DNA from: Valencia hispanica
Taxonomy: Eukaryota; Chordata; Actinopteri; Cyprinodontiformes; Valenciidae
Length of the DNA: 64,000 nucleotides
Direction of reading: 5' to 3'
Assembly (NCBI GenBank): GCA_963556495.2
Contig: OY747715.1
Span: 580,001-644,000, forward strand
The notes beneath the pieces were generated by a model, which was given only the letters and a program-made list of their open reading frames with translations, was not told the origin of the DNA and ran no database searches. How positions within the stretch are numbered: the stretch's first letter is position 1; every line of letters starts with the position of its first letter. A program made the position numbers and the translations under genes. Below are positions 39,873 to 54,900 of this stretch, piece after piece.

Positions 39873-39908
<36 letters not shown>

Positions 39909-42900
39909 GGTTTCCAGCCGATCAGAGGTCCTGGATATCTGGCTGGATTATGAGGACCGTCCTCTCTGCTCTCCAGATGTCGCTTCAATAATGTCAGGAT
40001 GCATCCTAGATTTTATGAACTAATTATCCTGTTGGTCATAAATATATCAAACCAAATATTTCTGAGTGTAAAACAGTTCTCCAGCAGCTTCCAGATGTTT
40101 AAAGATGTTTTTAGTTTAAATTTCAACTAATGAGAAAGTTTAAGGCAGCAGCTGCTGTGTTTGTCTGAATCAACTTAAATAAAGATAACAGATCTAATAC
40201 ATCGTTCTGGACTCCAGAGAACCTCAGTGAGAACCATGATCCACACATGGAGAACCCATGGACCGGTGGAGAACCTTCCCAGGAGAGGCCAGAATTTCTT
40301 CAGGAGCTCATCATCAATACATTATCCAGCAGGTCCGGCAGAACATGTAGAGCAGAAACAGCAGGATGCTGAGCCTCTGATATCTGAACATTGGTGTCTC
40401 TGTAGTCCCAGAGAGAACATGCTGGAGATTTCTACTGTAAAGGTTGTTTAAAGTGAAATGAGTTAAAGCTGGTCTGGACCAAAGAAAGCCTCTGAGACGT
40501 GCCGGCTGACCTCTCCAAGCTCTGAACGCTTCAACTCCTTCAAATCGGACTCATTTGTCCCAAAAACCACAAATCAAATCATATACACCTTTAACACCTT
40601 AAACATGGAGGACCGTCCCTGCCAAATCTGACAACAAATAAATAAATAATTTTGGAATTTAATAAAATTGGAGATAAATAAATAAATCTGGAAATTAATT
40701 ATTAAATAGATGTGGAAATAAATAATTAAATAAATGGGGAAATAAATATAGCAATAAATACATTTGAAAATAAATAAATAAATCAGTAAATACAAAATTG
40801 AGAATAAATACGTTTATGTGGGAAAAAATAAATGTAATCATGTATTTTCACATTTATTTATTTAATTACAATTTCATTTTATTTCCAGAATTTATTGCTA
40901 TTTATTTACTTATTTACTGATGTTTTTTCAATTTTATTTATTTATTTTCATATGTATTTATTTCTATATTTATTTACAAATGTATTTCCAATTTTGTTTA
41001 TTTATTTCCTCATCTATTTATTTATGTACTTTCACATTTATTTATTTCAACATCTATTTATTTATTTCCTTATTTATTTATTTATTTATTTAGTTATTTC
41101 CACATTTATTTATTGTTAATTTGGGCAGGGACAGTCCTCCATGCTTAAACACATCACTCTTTAAAATGACTTCTGCCTGAAATATTCTAATATAATATAA
41201 TTAGTATTATTTCAATTTCTTTGAAATCATCCAAATATTACCATTGATTTTATTATTTTAGGTTCAAATTTTTGACGTGGAGGCAGATGAAATATATATT
41301 TAAAGCCATTTTCATGGTCATATTTTCAAATATTATGAAGTCTACCAACAGCCTGAGTTTAACAGAAGAAACACCCAGAGCCAGCTGACAGGAGCAACCT
41401 GTGAGAGTTAAACAACGAGGTTAGGAACCCTGTAGAAGGAGATCAGGGATATCTGTGATAAAATCCCTTCACTGACTGGATCTAAACTGGATTTAAAGAA
41501 TTAATTATATATATATATAAACTGGATTTAAAGAATTAATTATATGAGCTATACCAACACTTAATTTCCCTCTGGGATCAATAAAGTATTTTTGAATTGA
41601 ATTGAATTGAATCTCTGGTTCTGACCCACTTTCTGACTTTAACTAAAACTCTTTTAATAAGCTTCATCTTTCTGCTGACAATGAAACATTTGATAATCTA
41701 CGTTCATCTCAGTTCATCTTCACAACTTTAACTTGATGTCAGCATGAATCAGTTTCAGATGGAAGATTTCATTATTTCTGATCATCTCTCAGGCATTTCA
41801 GATGTTTCACCATCTGAAGCTGCAGAGCCAAAGGTCAGGTGAAGATCAGGTGAAGATCAGGCGAAGGTCAGCCGAAGGTCAGGTGAAGGTCAGGTGAAGG
41901 TCAGCCGAAAGTCAGCCGAAGGTCAGGTGAAGGTCAGGTGAAGGTCAGGCGAAGGTCAGGTGAAGGTCAGCCGCTGTCCTCTCTCTCGCTGAAACCATGA
42001 TCCTCTGAAGCTCTGCAGCTTCAGTTCATCTCCTCAGAGTCTCTGGGTAAAAACCGGCGGATGGTTGGAGAGGAAGAGGAGGGAAAGTTTGTGAGGACGA
42101 GGAGGAAGAGGAGGAAGAGGAGGGTGGGACCGTCCTGTTTCTGTATAAGAGGACGTTCAGGTGGAGCATCAGGTTTTTCAGGAGGACACCACATGTCTCC
42201 ATCAGCAGAACCTGCAGTCAGAACCACTGCCAGTTTGGATCCATCAGAACCGGATCCCAGCGCCTTCATGTCTCCTCGGAGCAGAAAAAGAAACAAGTTT
42301 AAACCTTTAAAACAATCTGGACCCAGAGACTCTGTGAACGTGTTCGGGTTCTGGTTCTGTGAACGTGTTCGGGTTCTGGTTCTGTGAAGGTGTTCAGATT
42401 CTGGACCTCGGCCCAGCGGCAGATGAAGGAAACCGTCTCCTCTGATTGGTCAGCTGATGCTGCAGCTTGCGTGTCCAGCGCTTTATTAATAATTCACAGC
42501 TTCTCCAGTTTCATCTGTTCCTGCTCAGCAGTTCGACCCGATCGATGGCGCCGGTTCTGGTGGGCACCGTCAGCATCATGAGCTCAGAGAGCCTCTGCTG
42601 CAGCAGGAGATGTGAAACCCGACCCAAAGCTTAGAGCAGAAACAGAACCGTCTAAAGCTACCGACCCGCCCCACACCAGAGGTTAGCGATGACAGAACTT
42701 TTGGTTCTGGTTTGGAGTCGCTTCTAGTCAGCCGGTCCCAGTTTAGTTTCAGTGAAACTTTTAAAATCTTTAATAAGAATTTTCCCCTCAGGATTTAAAC
42801 TCTGGAACATGATGAATAACTTTTAGCTTTGAGTCAAATTGATTTGGATTTATTTACATTTTCCATCAATATGTAGAAACTAAATGGATCCGATTAGTTA

Positions 42901-45900
42901 AAAACCATCGGGGCCGGTTCCTCCGGAGATGTTGTGAGGAACTCCAGAAGAACGTCTCCAGGAGAAAAAGAAAAAGAAGCACGGACCAATCAGAAGGATG
43001 AAGCACGGACCAATCAGAAGGATGAAGCACGGACCATACATGACGGATGAAGCACGGACCAATCATGACGGATGAAGCACGGACCAATCATGATGGATGA
43101 AGCACGGACTAATCATGACGGATGAAGCACGGACCATACATGACGGATGAAGCACGGACCAATCAGAAGGATGAAGCACGGACCAATCATGATGGATGAA
43201 GCACGGACTAATCATGACGGATGAAGCACGGACCATACATGACGGATGAAGCACGGACCAATCAGAAGGATGAAGCACGGACCAATCATGATGGATGAAG
43301 CACGGACCAATCAGAAGGATGAAGCACGGACCATACATGACGGATGAAGCACGGACCAATCAGAAGGATGAAGCACGGACCAATCATGATGGATGAAGCA
43401 CGGACTAATCATGACGGATGAAGCACGGACCATACATGACGGATGAAGCACGGACCAATCAGAAGGATGAAGCACGGACCAATCATGATGGATGAAGCAC
43501 GGACCAATCAGAAGGATGAAGCACGGACCAATCAGAAGGATGAAGCACGGACCAATCATGATGGATGAAGCACGGACCAATCAGAAGGATGAAGCACGGA
43601 CCATACATGATGGATGAAGCACGGACCAATCAGAAGGATGAAGCACGGACCATACATGATGGATGAAGCACGGACCAATCAGAAGGATGAAGCACGGACC
43701 AATCAGAAGGATGAAGCATGGACCAATCATGAAGGATGAAGCACGGACCAATCAGAAGGATGAAGCACGGACCATACATGATGGATGAAGCACGGACCAA
43801 TCAGAAGGATGAAGCACGGACCAATCAGAAGGATGAAGCATGGACCAATCATGAAGGATGAAGCACGGACCAATCAGAAGGATGAAGCATGGACCAATCA
43901 GAAGGATGAAGCACGGACCATACAGGATGGATGAAGCACGGACCAATCAGAAGGATGAAGCACGGACCATACATGATGGATGAAGCACGGACCAATCAGA
44001 AGGATGAAGCACGGACCAATCAGAAGGATGAAGAACGGACCAATCATGAAGGATGAAGCACGGACCAATCAGAAGGATGAAGCACGGACCAATCATGACG
44101 GATGAAGCACGGACCAATCAGAAGGATGAAGCACGGACCAATCAGAAGGATGAAGCACGGACCAATCATGAAGGATGAAGCACGGACCAATCAGAAGGAT
44201 GAAGCACGGACCAATCAGAAGGATGAAGCACGGACCAATCATGAAGGATGAAGCACGGACCAATCAGAAGGATGAAGCACGGACTAATCATGACGGATGA
44301 AGCACGGACCAATCAGAAGGATGAAGCACGGACCAATCATGATGGATGAAGCACGGACCAATCAGAAGGATGAAGCACGGACCATACATGATGGATGAAG
44401 CACGGACCAATCAGAAGGATGAAGCACGGACCATACATGATGGATGAAGCACGGACCAATCATGAAGGATGAAGCACGGACCAATCAGAAGGATGAAGCA
44501 TGGACCAATCATGACGGATGAAGCACGGACCAATCAGAAGGATGAAGCACGGACCAATCAGAAGGATGAAGCACGGACCAATCAGAAGGATGAAGCACGG
44601 ACCATACATGATGGATGAAGCACGGACCAATCAGAAGGATGAAGCACGGACCATACATGATGGATGAAGCACGGACCAATCATGATGGATGAAGCACGGA
44701 CCAATCAGAAGGATGAAGCACGGACCATACATGATGGATGAAGCACGGACCAATCAGAAGGATGAAGCACGGACCATACATGATGGATGAAGCACGGACC
44801 AATCATGAAGGATGAAGCACGGACCAATCATGACGGATGAAGCACGGACCATACATGATGAATGAAGCATGGACCATACATGATGAATGAAGCACGGACT
44901 AATCATGATGGATGAAGCACGGACCAATCAGAAGGATGAAGCACGGACCATACATGATGGATGAAGCACGGACCAATCAGAAGGATGAAGCACGGACCAT
45001 ACATGATGGATGAAGCACGGACCAATCATGAAGGATGAAGCACGGACCAATCATGATGGATGAAGCACGGACCAATCAGAAGAGTGGAGGGAAGAGGTGG
45101 AGCTGCTGTGATTGGTGGCTTTAACTGGAAGGGCATCGACCAGACCTCATCCAACCTTGGGGTGATGATGATGAGTCAGCAGCGATGAAGGTAACCTTCA
45201 TCTGCAGGACTGGAGCTGCAGAGTCAGCGAGGAAGACATGAGGAAGAGGAGGATTCTGTTACTCTGACCATCAATATGTGACTCTCTGAGCTGGTCAGCT
45301 GATTGGACAGAAGAAACTCTGACTGTTCACTTTTCTTCTTCTGAATGAGACTCATGGTGCGTTCACATCAGCTCCGTTTATTCCGCTTTAACTGAACTCC
45401 AGTCCGTTTGCTCAGAAAGTCCGGTTCGGTTGGGGAGGTGTGAATGGGAATCGAACTCTGATCTGACTAAAAACTCACGCAGGTCCGGTTCGATTGCACA
45501 TGTGAACGCCAAGCGAACCCTCCACAAGCAGGAAGTGGACTATAGCGCAGGGCATTCTGGGTAAATAAAACAAACAACTCTGCCTCGTTCTGAGCCCATT
45601 GCTGCAACGTTTCTGTCTGGAACGTTTACCAAAGACAACAGAGCGATCCTAAAACAGATCAAATGTGACGCCACTCCGTCTTGGTTTAGGTTTACCCTGT
45701 GTTCACTGCTTGTTGGTGCAGCGCCCCCACAGGCGGGGAGGTTAACATGTTGCTCTAAAGGTTCGGTTTGTGTGTGAAAGAGAACCTCAACAGTTAAAAA
45801 AAAGCAACAATATTGTAATCTTAATCCCCAATCGAACCGAGTCCACCGGACTATCAGGTGTGAAAACGACCTTTGACCTCAGTTTAATTGTTATGCTCTA

Positions 45901-48900
45901 TTTTTGTGATTTTTATCTGTGGAAGGTGATTCATGAATAAAACCATCTTACCTACATAAATATGTTTTCAGTAGATGCGGCGTCGTCCCTCCTTTAAATG
46001 TGGGCGGAGTCAGAGTGATGTTATCAACCAGTTCCAGACCTGTGACCTAGTGAAGGCAGATCTGCCTCTGTGTCTGTGTCCAGAATCAGAAGCAAACATT
46101 TAGCTTCATACATCTAATCCTCTCTGGTTCTTTTTACTACATATTTGGAATCAGAATCAGGTTTTATTGCCATATGTGTGAACAGGTTAACAACATTAGG
46201 AAATTGCTGCGGTACTTTGTGCAAACATAAGATAATCACTTCTAAGCAATAAATAAAAACAAAAATAAAATGGGGTAAACAGATGCATATATATATATAC
46301 ATGAGCCTAGATTATGATCAGTGCAAAAACACTACACAGGGTCATGTGACTGAAACAGAGCTGGGGGTGGGATCAATCTGAGGGGAAGAAACTGTTCTTA
46401 TGTCGAGAGGTTCTGGTCCGAATGGACCATTTACTACCTCTACTATAATAACATAAATGATTTTTTTGCAAATGTTTAACAGTTGTGATAAATCATTAAT
46501 TATCCGATGATCGTAGGATCAGAACCGGTCGGCTGTGAAGGTGATTTAAATGGATCTGATAAAATAAATGATGTCCTTTCCTAGTATTACCTGTAGGTAG
46601 CTTCACTGCCACCAGGGGGCGCTGACAGTGACAGACCAGAGGTTTCTGTTTTCCTGCAGACAACATCTGGACAGACCAGAACCTCCTCCTGGACCCAGAT
46701 CTTCCCTCTGGCTGGAGAACAATCAAAGACTCGACTGGGACCTACTACTGGCACGTTCCCACCGGCGCCACCCAGTGGCAGCACCCCCGCCTTACTGGGA
46801 TGTCAAAGCATCTGGAGACACAAGTGAGTCACGGCTGATGTACCTCATGTAGCTTTCCCAGTTTTACCCGTTTGGCTCAGCCTGCTCTTCTTCTGTGGTT
46901 TTAGCAGGAAGAGGCAGGAGAGCAGAGCTCCAGCAAAGACCCAGAGGGCGCCACCGAGGAATGGTAACTCCTGATGACCGTCTATTAGGTTCCCTGGTGG
47001 TACAACACCTTCTAAACACTTTGGTTGTGCTTAGCACCATTACGGCAGCGCTGCGACGGAGCAAACAGCAAAGATGGCGGCTGCTTAGGAACAGCGCTCG
47101 TTTGAAAATGCTTTGGCATCGACTGATGCCAGAGATGAGCAGATAGAGGCCTTTGTTTTGACTTACCCGTTGAATGATTTCCGTCACTATAGATACGTCA
47201 CGTTGTTCATTGCTCTGATTGGTCTGTCCGATTGTGTGCAGAGATAGTTTGAAAGGCGACCGTAGATTGCGACCCTACGACTGAGCACTGTCTATGGGTC
47301 AGGGCCAGGATGGTTTACCAGGCTACTGGTTCTCAGGACAGGCAGATGTTCTGTTAAGAAGTCATGAAAACCTGCCTGACTGTGAGAAGATCAGCCCTTC
47401 ACCTGCTCCAGGTCCACATGGTCTCCTCTGGACCTCAGGAGGTCTGGTTCTGATAAACTATATTAATGGAAGTAAATAATCAGTATGATGATCTCCATCA
47501 TGAGCCTGTCTGAAGCATCAGCTCTTTCTTCCTCACTGAATGATCCACATCACAAGGTCAGAGAAACAAGGAGATTCTGGATGTGTCATAATCTGGTCAT
47601 TATTGTCGTTAAGTTGCGTAGCTCATTCCTTGGTTTTTATTAATTTATTTCTCTTCTAGAGCAGTTTGTTCCCTCCCTTCATTTCATCCACTCCTGCTTC
47701 CGGTTCTACCTGGGAAAGCAGTCGTTTCATATTCCTAAATCATGGAGGATAATGGAGTGATTTTACGTTTTTTAGATGTAAAAAAAGTCAAAGTGAAAAC
47801 AAAATTGTAATTATTTTAATATTTAATAATATTTCACCTATTATATCATTAGCAATATCGATAATTAATTAACAATCCCAAAGGGAAATTAATTAAGTTT
47901 CCTTAAAGAGTCATTATAGATAAGATAAAATGGGATTTGTTGTTCCAAGAACTGGAAAATTGTTGGCCAGCAGCATTTCATACAGGAAACAGACAATGTG
48001 GACAACATAAAATAAGATAAAGTACTAGATACAAATATATATTTCAATAAAATAATTGAAAAAAGGTTGCCTATCAATGTCTGTGTCGCAGTGATGCTGC
48101 GGAAGCCTCTGACTGACGATAATCTGTTGTTTTGTTACAGTCTGATGAAGCGGGTGATCAGGGTTGTTAAAATCTTCATCATTTAATGAAAAGTAATCAA
48201 AACATAAAATTATTTGTATCTCATTATTAATAACAACAACAACCATCATCATCATCATCGTCGTCGTCGTCGTCGTCGTCAACATCATCATCATCATCAT
48301 CATCATCTCTTTTCTGATTCAGTTTACATAAACAGCTCTGGTTCCCAGCCTGAAGGCCATTTAACAAACAGATCTCATTTCTATTCAGAGGTAAAGATGT
48401 CGCCTCATAAATAAGATTCAGATTCACCTGCAGATATTTAATTTATATCTCATCCTGGTAAAAGTAAAGGTTCTATTCTAGGAATTCATCAGAGACTAAT
48501 TGAAATTATTAGTATTTCTAGAAACCTCCAAAATTAACATGTAATTAAATGTGTTATTAGACTGACTGATTCTGGTTGTGACTCCGGTTGAGGCCAGACG
48601 GTTGCTGGTTGCTGGTAGGAGATGAATTACCTTTCAATAGAGTATGGGTAGATGATGGAAAATGAACGAGTAGGATCTGTCTCACTGGTGGCTTGAGCGG
48701 GTTGACAGTATTAATCGTTGTGTGGTTGAAAGAACAGCTGGAAATTATTCAAACTGCAAAACTGAACCGGTGAAGATGCTGAAGGATCAGCTTCATTGAC
48801 ATTCCTAGATTATAATCCAGATATGTCTTCAAAAAAGTGAGGATTTCCTCAGGATAATGGCTCTGATGAAGGACATCTGAAGGTCCTCGTAAACCAGGTG

Positions 48901-51900
48901 CTTTATGGGGACCCTGTCCTGAGGTTATGAGGACTGTGTGTTATTCTCCCAGTAGCCAAATGTGAAGCCTACCTGGAAGTGACCAAAATTGCAGTTCTCT
49001 ACCTCGTCCACTGGGGGCTGGGTGCAGAAAGGAGCTAATTCCCATTGACTCCCATTTTAAAAAATCACAGCAGAAATAAGCAGTTTACAGCCTGGCTCAA
49101 AAAACAATTTTAGGTTTAATTTTTAGGTCAAGTTTATCACCATGAAAACTCTGAGGGGGATGAATTATTTTATAGTTCACCCGTGATGTAATTTAAGCTT
49201 GAAATTAAGAATGATTAGGGGCGTATCCTTTTGATTGACAGGTCCCAGATGAGCTGTAGGAGCTAGCAGTGGTGGCTAACGGCTTGCCCCCCCCCTCCAG
49301 GACAATCTTGGCCATTTTGTTTGTTTGAGCCTGACCATCAGTTGCATCTACAAGGTTTATTCATGTTTGGATGTTAATCGAGCTCTTATTGGACAAAGAT
49401 GGCTTCCTGTGGTATTGATTGCACTAACAGATCGTCCAAGAAGTCCCTGCTCTGCTTTTTACGATAAGTAAAATTATATTTTAACGCTGTTATGTTTTAA
49501 AAAATGGGTTGAAACTATCACATTTCTTTTTTACTTTACATATTGATCGTTTGTTTAAAACTCACATAGTTTTAGTGAAAGTTATGGACCAATAAGGCTT
49601 CATGATTTTATTTGACAAAATTATTGAATCAGCCTAGAAGGCAGAGGAGTAGAAGAGTCGCTCAACCGTGGTTTTCTGACTAAGCGCCCATTAACCTCCG
49701 TTAGCTCAGTTAGCTCCAGGTTAGCTCAGTTAGCTAGTAGCTAAATCGACTCAGAGTTTGATGGGCGTCAATCATCCGCCCCCACCCTCACAGCCCCACT
49801 CTCAGCTCTTTGCCCATTTTTTGTATTTTCTGGGCGTGGCGAGACGTGTGACGCGGCCAAGATGGCGGTGATGGGAACCGCCCACTGGGCTTCAGTAGCG
49901 CCCTTCACAGTAGCTAAAAATGGAACGTAACGTTGCACTGCATTCTGGGAGGTAGCCCTAGACAAACAAGCACGCATTTTGGATGGGTGCCTACAGGTCT
50001 GAGTCTCTCCGATCTTCACAAAGTTTCCGTTTCGTCTCCTAAAGATGTTTAAACGGTAACGACCTAAGCGCTGCTGTTAGGGGTTGTTCTAATCGGACTC
50101 TAGAGGCCCAGATTGGATGTCGGAGAAAGTTATGAAAAACAAATCATAAAATAATGAGAAAAGAAAATCCCATAATAGTTGTCTAAAATGCAATAATTCT
50201 TGACAACGGCAAAAAACACAAACTCCATATATTTTATATGTTAATGAACCTTTTCCACTAAGATTTACTCACAGAGGAAATAGTGAATTTGTGGACCAGG
50301 CGTCGTCACGGTAACGGCTGTAACAGGTGTTGTTTGGCTAGCGAGACCTTTATTTTTCAGTTCACAACATTTACCACCATCCACTCCAGGATAGACTATT
50401 ATTGTAACACATCTCCTCATCTTTTCAATAGTCTCTCATAGTGACACATTTGTACTTTGACCGTGACATTAGAGCCACGCTTCAGTTCTGGCAATTGGTA
50501 ATTAGCAGTGTCACCATTAAGAAAAGCCCCTGGTAGGTGTTTCCCTGTAAAAACAGCCTCCTTTTCTATTGGTAAATGTGCTTTGTGTGTCTAGCATTAG
50601 CCCCCAGCAGCAGTTGCGATGCGAAATTGTGATGTCCATTGTATAGTAGGCTATTCAGCTCTTCAGAAACCCACTGGTGTCATCACAGAGGCTCCGCCCA
50701 CCTTTATATACCGTCTATATGTTCTCCCAGGGCCTCCACAGTTTATATGAACTTGTTCTTCTCTCAGGTCTTCATGGCAGGAGGATTATCTCACCAACCA
50801 TGACCCCGACTCAAAGGTAAGATAAAAACAGAAACATCTCCTCCAGGAAGTTCTGAACATTTAGTCCAATAAACTGACAATAATATGAAAGTGATGATGA
50901 TAAAGAACATGAGGTCAGCATGAAAGTTTAGCTCCCCTTCTGCATCGGGATTTAATCTGATGGTCTAATCTGCTCTAATCTCTCTCTCCCTCTGCCTGCC
51001 TCTCAACCACAGTTTAGTGGAGCAGTAATCCGATGTAATCTGTCTCTCTCCAGTGTTTTGCCGTTCGCTCTCTTGGCTGGCTGCAGGTGGAGGAGGAGGA
51101 CCTGTCTCCTGGTCGCAGCAGCTTAGCTGTCAGTAACGTCATCCAGCAGCTGTCTCACTGCGGCAGCCCCGAGCAGAGAGACAGGTCGGGGGCCTGGGGA
51201 GAGGTGAGAGATGAGTGCTCCCCTAGAGGCCTTCTGCAGAAACTGCATTTATAGGGTTGCTTTAGTCTCAGAGCAAAGACTCCAGTTCTGCAGGATTTAA
51301 ACGATTGTTTTCCTGAATATATAGCTAACATTCACTGCAAAGAAGCTACATGGCATAAATGACATTCACACATGAACTATTCTAGTCACCAGCCACCAGG
51401 GGGCTCACTAAAAATGTTACATTAACAAGCAAGAGGGCACGTATGGAAGCTAACTGGGCTAATACAAGCTAAACAGTTCAGAGTCAGCAGGAAGATGTTT
51501 TTAAGACTATGTTCTGACATGCTCAGGGTCGGGAAATGATGCTGGTTCTGAAGAAAGACACCTTGACCTTATTGGACCCATTAGATCACACCCCCCTCCA
51601 CTGTCAACCAATCATCAACATCCGTGTGTGGGGGGTGGGCTGCAACAACGGCAGGTGAGTCGATCAGAGATGGTGACCAGAGTTCCTCTAGACTTCAGAA
51701 CTGACTTAAGTCCAATTAAAATGACTCTAGAGTAGTCGTCTGCAGACCCGGTCCTCCAGAACCACCGTTCTGCATCTTCTGGACGCGTCACTGCTTCAAC
51801 ACATCTGAGTCATAGGGCTGAATAAGCTCAGCTAGTTCTCGGATCATTAACCATTCATGAGATTGAGGCGTGTTGTAGCAGGGATGTCTGTAGAGCTGCA

Positions 51901-54900
51901 GGACGTAGCAGGCGGACCTGCAGACCTCTGGTCTGGTTTTACCCTAAGCTGGGGCAAAACTTCATGATTGTTCTGCCTGATTTTACCCCCGGGTCCGAGT
52001 CGGGGAAAGTCGGCACCAGTCTGCACTAGTTTGGGCAGGACGAGTCAGTGCAGAAAGCTGGCAGTGAGAGAGGAGAACCGACCCAACTACAAACACATCT
52101 TGACAGCCAACAAGAAAGAGTCTGACAACAAACAGCAGCACTGAGTTTTTATTTAAAGGAGGGGTGACATGTAAAATCCACTTTCTAAAGCTTTTCATCA
52201 CATTCGTATGCCATTCCCTCCTTAAAAACATGCCTGTTTCTTAGGTTAATTTATGTATGTTTGAGTAATATCTACAAACTCTCGCGGCCGCCATGTTGAG
52301 CACTGAACGCCAGGGTCCTCTATGAACGCCCTAACCTTCCAACAACGCCCCTAAATTTTGATTACCGCCCACGTCTCTCCACAGCCCTCCCTCCCTCCCC
52401 CACTCCCAGAGCACTAAAGCAGAGCGTCAGCAGCAGCAATTAGGTAGAACCTGTGGAAAGTACTAGTCTATTTACAGGTATTTATTTCTCCTAATTGCTC
52501 AATGCCTTCATGGAAAAAATTTATGTAAATTAAAATGTAGACTAATTTTATTACCAAAACGGAATTGCATTCGGATGGCTTCATGTTTACAAGGAGTTTT
52601 GTTACTACAGATATTAATAACTTGGGAAAAAAGTAACAAGTTCGATTTTTGTTGTGAATGAAACATCAATATTTTACCAAGCAGACACGTGTTGAACGAG
52701 CTGCTGAACGCGCTCCGGTTCATCCAATATTTCACTTTCAGGGTAAGAGACGGGATCAAATGCATGTGCTTGTACCATGTCCTGCGTGGCCATAGTAAAC
52801 TGAAAGATATGCCTGTCCTCCAAAAGTCTGGCGCACCGATGCTACAGTACTGTAATGCTTCGTCCCCATGCGACTGGAGAATGTTGTTATGACGTTGATG
52901 ACAGCGTGTTGAAGACTCTTAAAGAGACATGCAGCTAATTTCAAGGCGTTCAGTGCCGAGATGCTGTGAGTGCAAAATTTCAAATAGGTAGTGTTGTGCC
53001 GCAGATAGGTAGGATTTGGCTATGAATAAATATGAATAATTGCCTAGGGCAATTAATAGTAAGATTAATAATTTTATGTAAAATTTACCAAGTTTGGGGG
53101 CACCATCCTGGTGGATTCCAGGAATATAGATATATATAGCCAAACTGTTCAGTCTTAGTTTATGTTTATGATTACCAGTCTGATAAGGCTGAGATAATTA
53201 AACAATATATGAAGGAATAAGTTCTTACGTTGTGGATATTAATTGTACGCATCACTCCAAGTAATCCCAGACAACTTCTCTTTAAGTTAAGGGGAATTTA
53301 TTTAGAAAATAGAAAATCCCATGTATTCTAAAGCATGCATTACTACTACAGATTTTAGACAACAATAATAGGTGAACATTAAACACAATTAACATGAAAT
53401 GAATCAGTGAGAACAGCTGAGGGGGCCCTCACTCCAGGGAGCCCAAGTCACAGATAGCCTAGGAGACAAAGTCATAAATCTCAGTTCTGTGCCAAGATGG
53501 AGGGGAGTACATGTAGTGTAAGGAGACAAAGGGCCATGAACTAGCTTTGGCTAAAATGGAAAGAGCACATGGGCTGAAGCGTCCATGTGGAAGGCCTCAA
53601 AGAGAATGGAGTTAAACTTTTCAGCTAAGACCAGCTAACACAGGCCGGATTGAGCCCGACTCTACGGACGGTGATCAGGGAGCGAGAGAGAGAGAGAGGA
53701 AAGGAGAGGAAGGAAAAAGAAAGAAAGGTGTGATCCGCTCAGGATAAAACAAACAGTTTCAAACACAGCAATTACAGCTCAAACTTATGCGTGTGACGAC
53801 GCAAAATGAGCAAACAGGTACAGCGCTTAAAAACACTTTAAACCAACAATGAACGAGATCTAACTCATTAAAACTCTATTTTCTCTATTTATCTCTGCCC
53901 AGACACAATATTAGTATAAATGAACCGGTTCAGTCCTACTTTGCTTTGAAGGAGGTCCAGTCCACTAGGAGGAGAGCAAATTGTGTTCGTAGTTGAGCAA
54001 GAAAAGGAAGAGTTATAAAAAAAAAAACTTTTACAGGATTTAAGGACCGTGTGGCCCAAAGGCAGGCTGGATGGCCTGCAGGTCGACGTCTAACGAACTG
54101 TCTTGGAATAGTTCTTATATCGCTCAAACTAGATACACGAACCGAATGAGCACTTCGAAGCTTTTAAATGAGTTCTTCCCGGTCCAGCGGGTCAGAACAA
54201 AAGAGAATCTTCACCGGTGAGATGCCCTCTTTTTAGCCAGGGTCTCTTGCTAAGACTTCTGGCTTGAGAACAGTTTGAAAATGAGGGCGACTACTCTTAT
54301 TGCCCCTTTTGCCGTGATGTCATCGCCGATGTCACCATGGGTGGTCACGGACCAGTAGGAGTGTGTTGGGGTCACTGCTAGGATTGCTGGGAAATGTGGT
54401 CTTTGAAATGGCTCCCAGCCATCCAACAGTCTGTTCAGTTCATCTTATGAGAAATGGAATCACAGCAGTAGTATAAATCATTTATTGAACTTACAGATCT
54501 ATTTCAGGTAAAATTATTGATGTACTGGACCTCAGAATTGCTCTTTCTGCATAAGAAGAACGTGCCACCCCTCCTTTAAAATTTGTCACTTTACAACACA
54601 AACATCCACCAGTCAGAAAGAACCCAGTCAGAATCATCAGAACCATGTTCACCTCGAGGATAAACTTAACATCTCCTTCATTTTATGGAGCGCCCCCTCC
54701 TGGTGTGTTCCCTCAGACTGCCGCCCCTCACCAGAGTGTCCAGACAGTTTGATGTGTTTAGTCCTGAAGTCTGTGATCCTCCGTCTTTAAGCTAAAACTA
54801 GTCCGTAGAAACAAGTCATGTCGTGTGTCCCCAGCTTCCAACTCATGGCCTGAGACTCCAGTTTGTGTATTTCACCTGTCCATCAGACTCACCTGCAGCT

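Larger units (their letters stand above)
46964..50767. other. apbb3 intron 3
   Basis: 3.8-kb intron. It contains a Rex1-like fragment (47885-48200), an ATC/GTC microsatellite (48235-48306), and a 48940-50740 stretch with transposon-like words (GCAGTTCTCTACCTCGTCCA, GTGGCGAGACGTGTGACGCG) but no readable ends. No additional exon is seen. Confidence 0.5.

Noticed and set aside
48025..48427. Poly-Met and poly-Asp open frames
   Set aside because: They come from the ATC/GTC microsatellite joined to a Rex1-like fragment.
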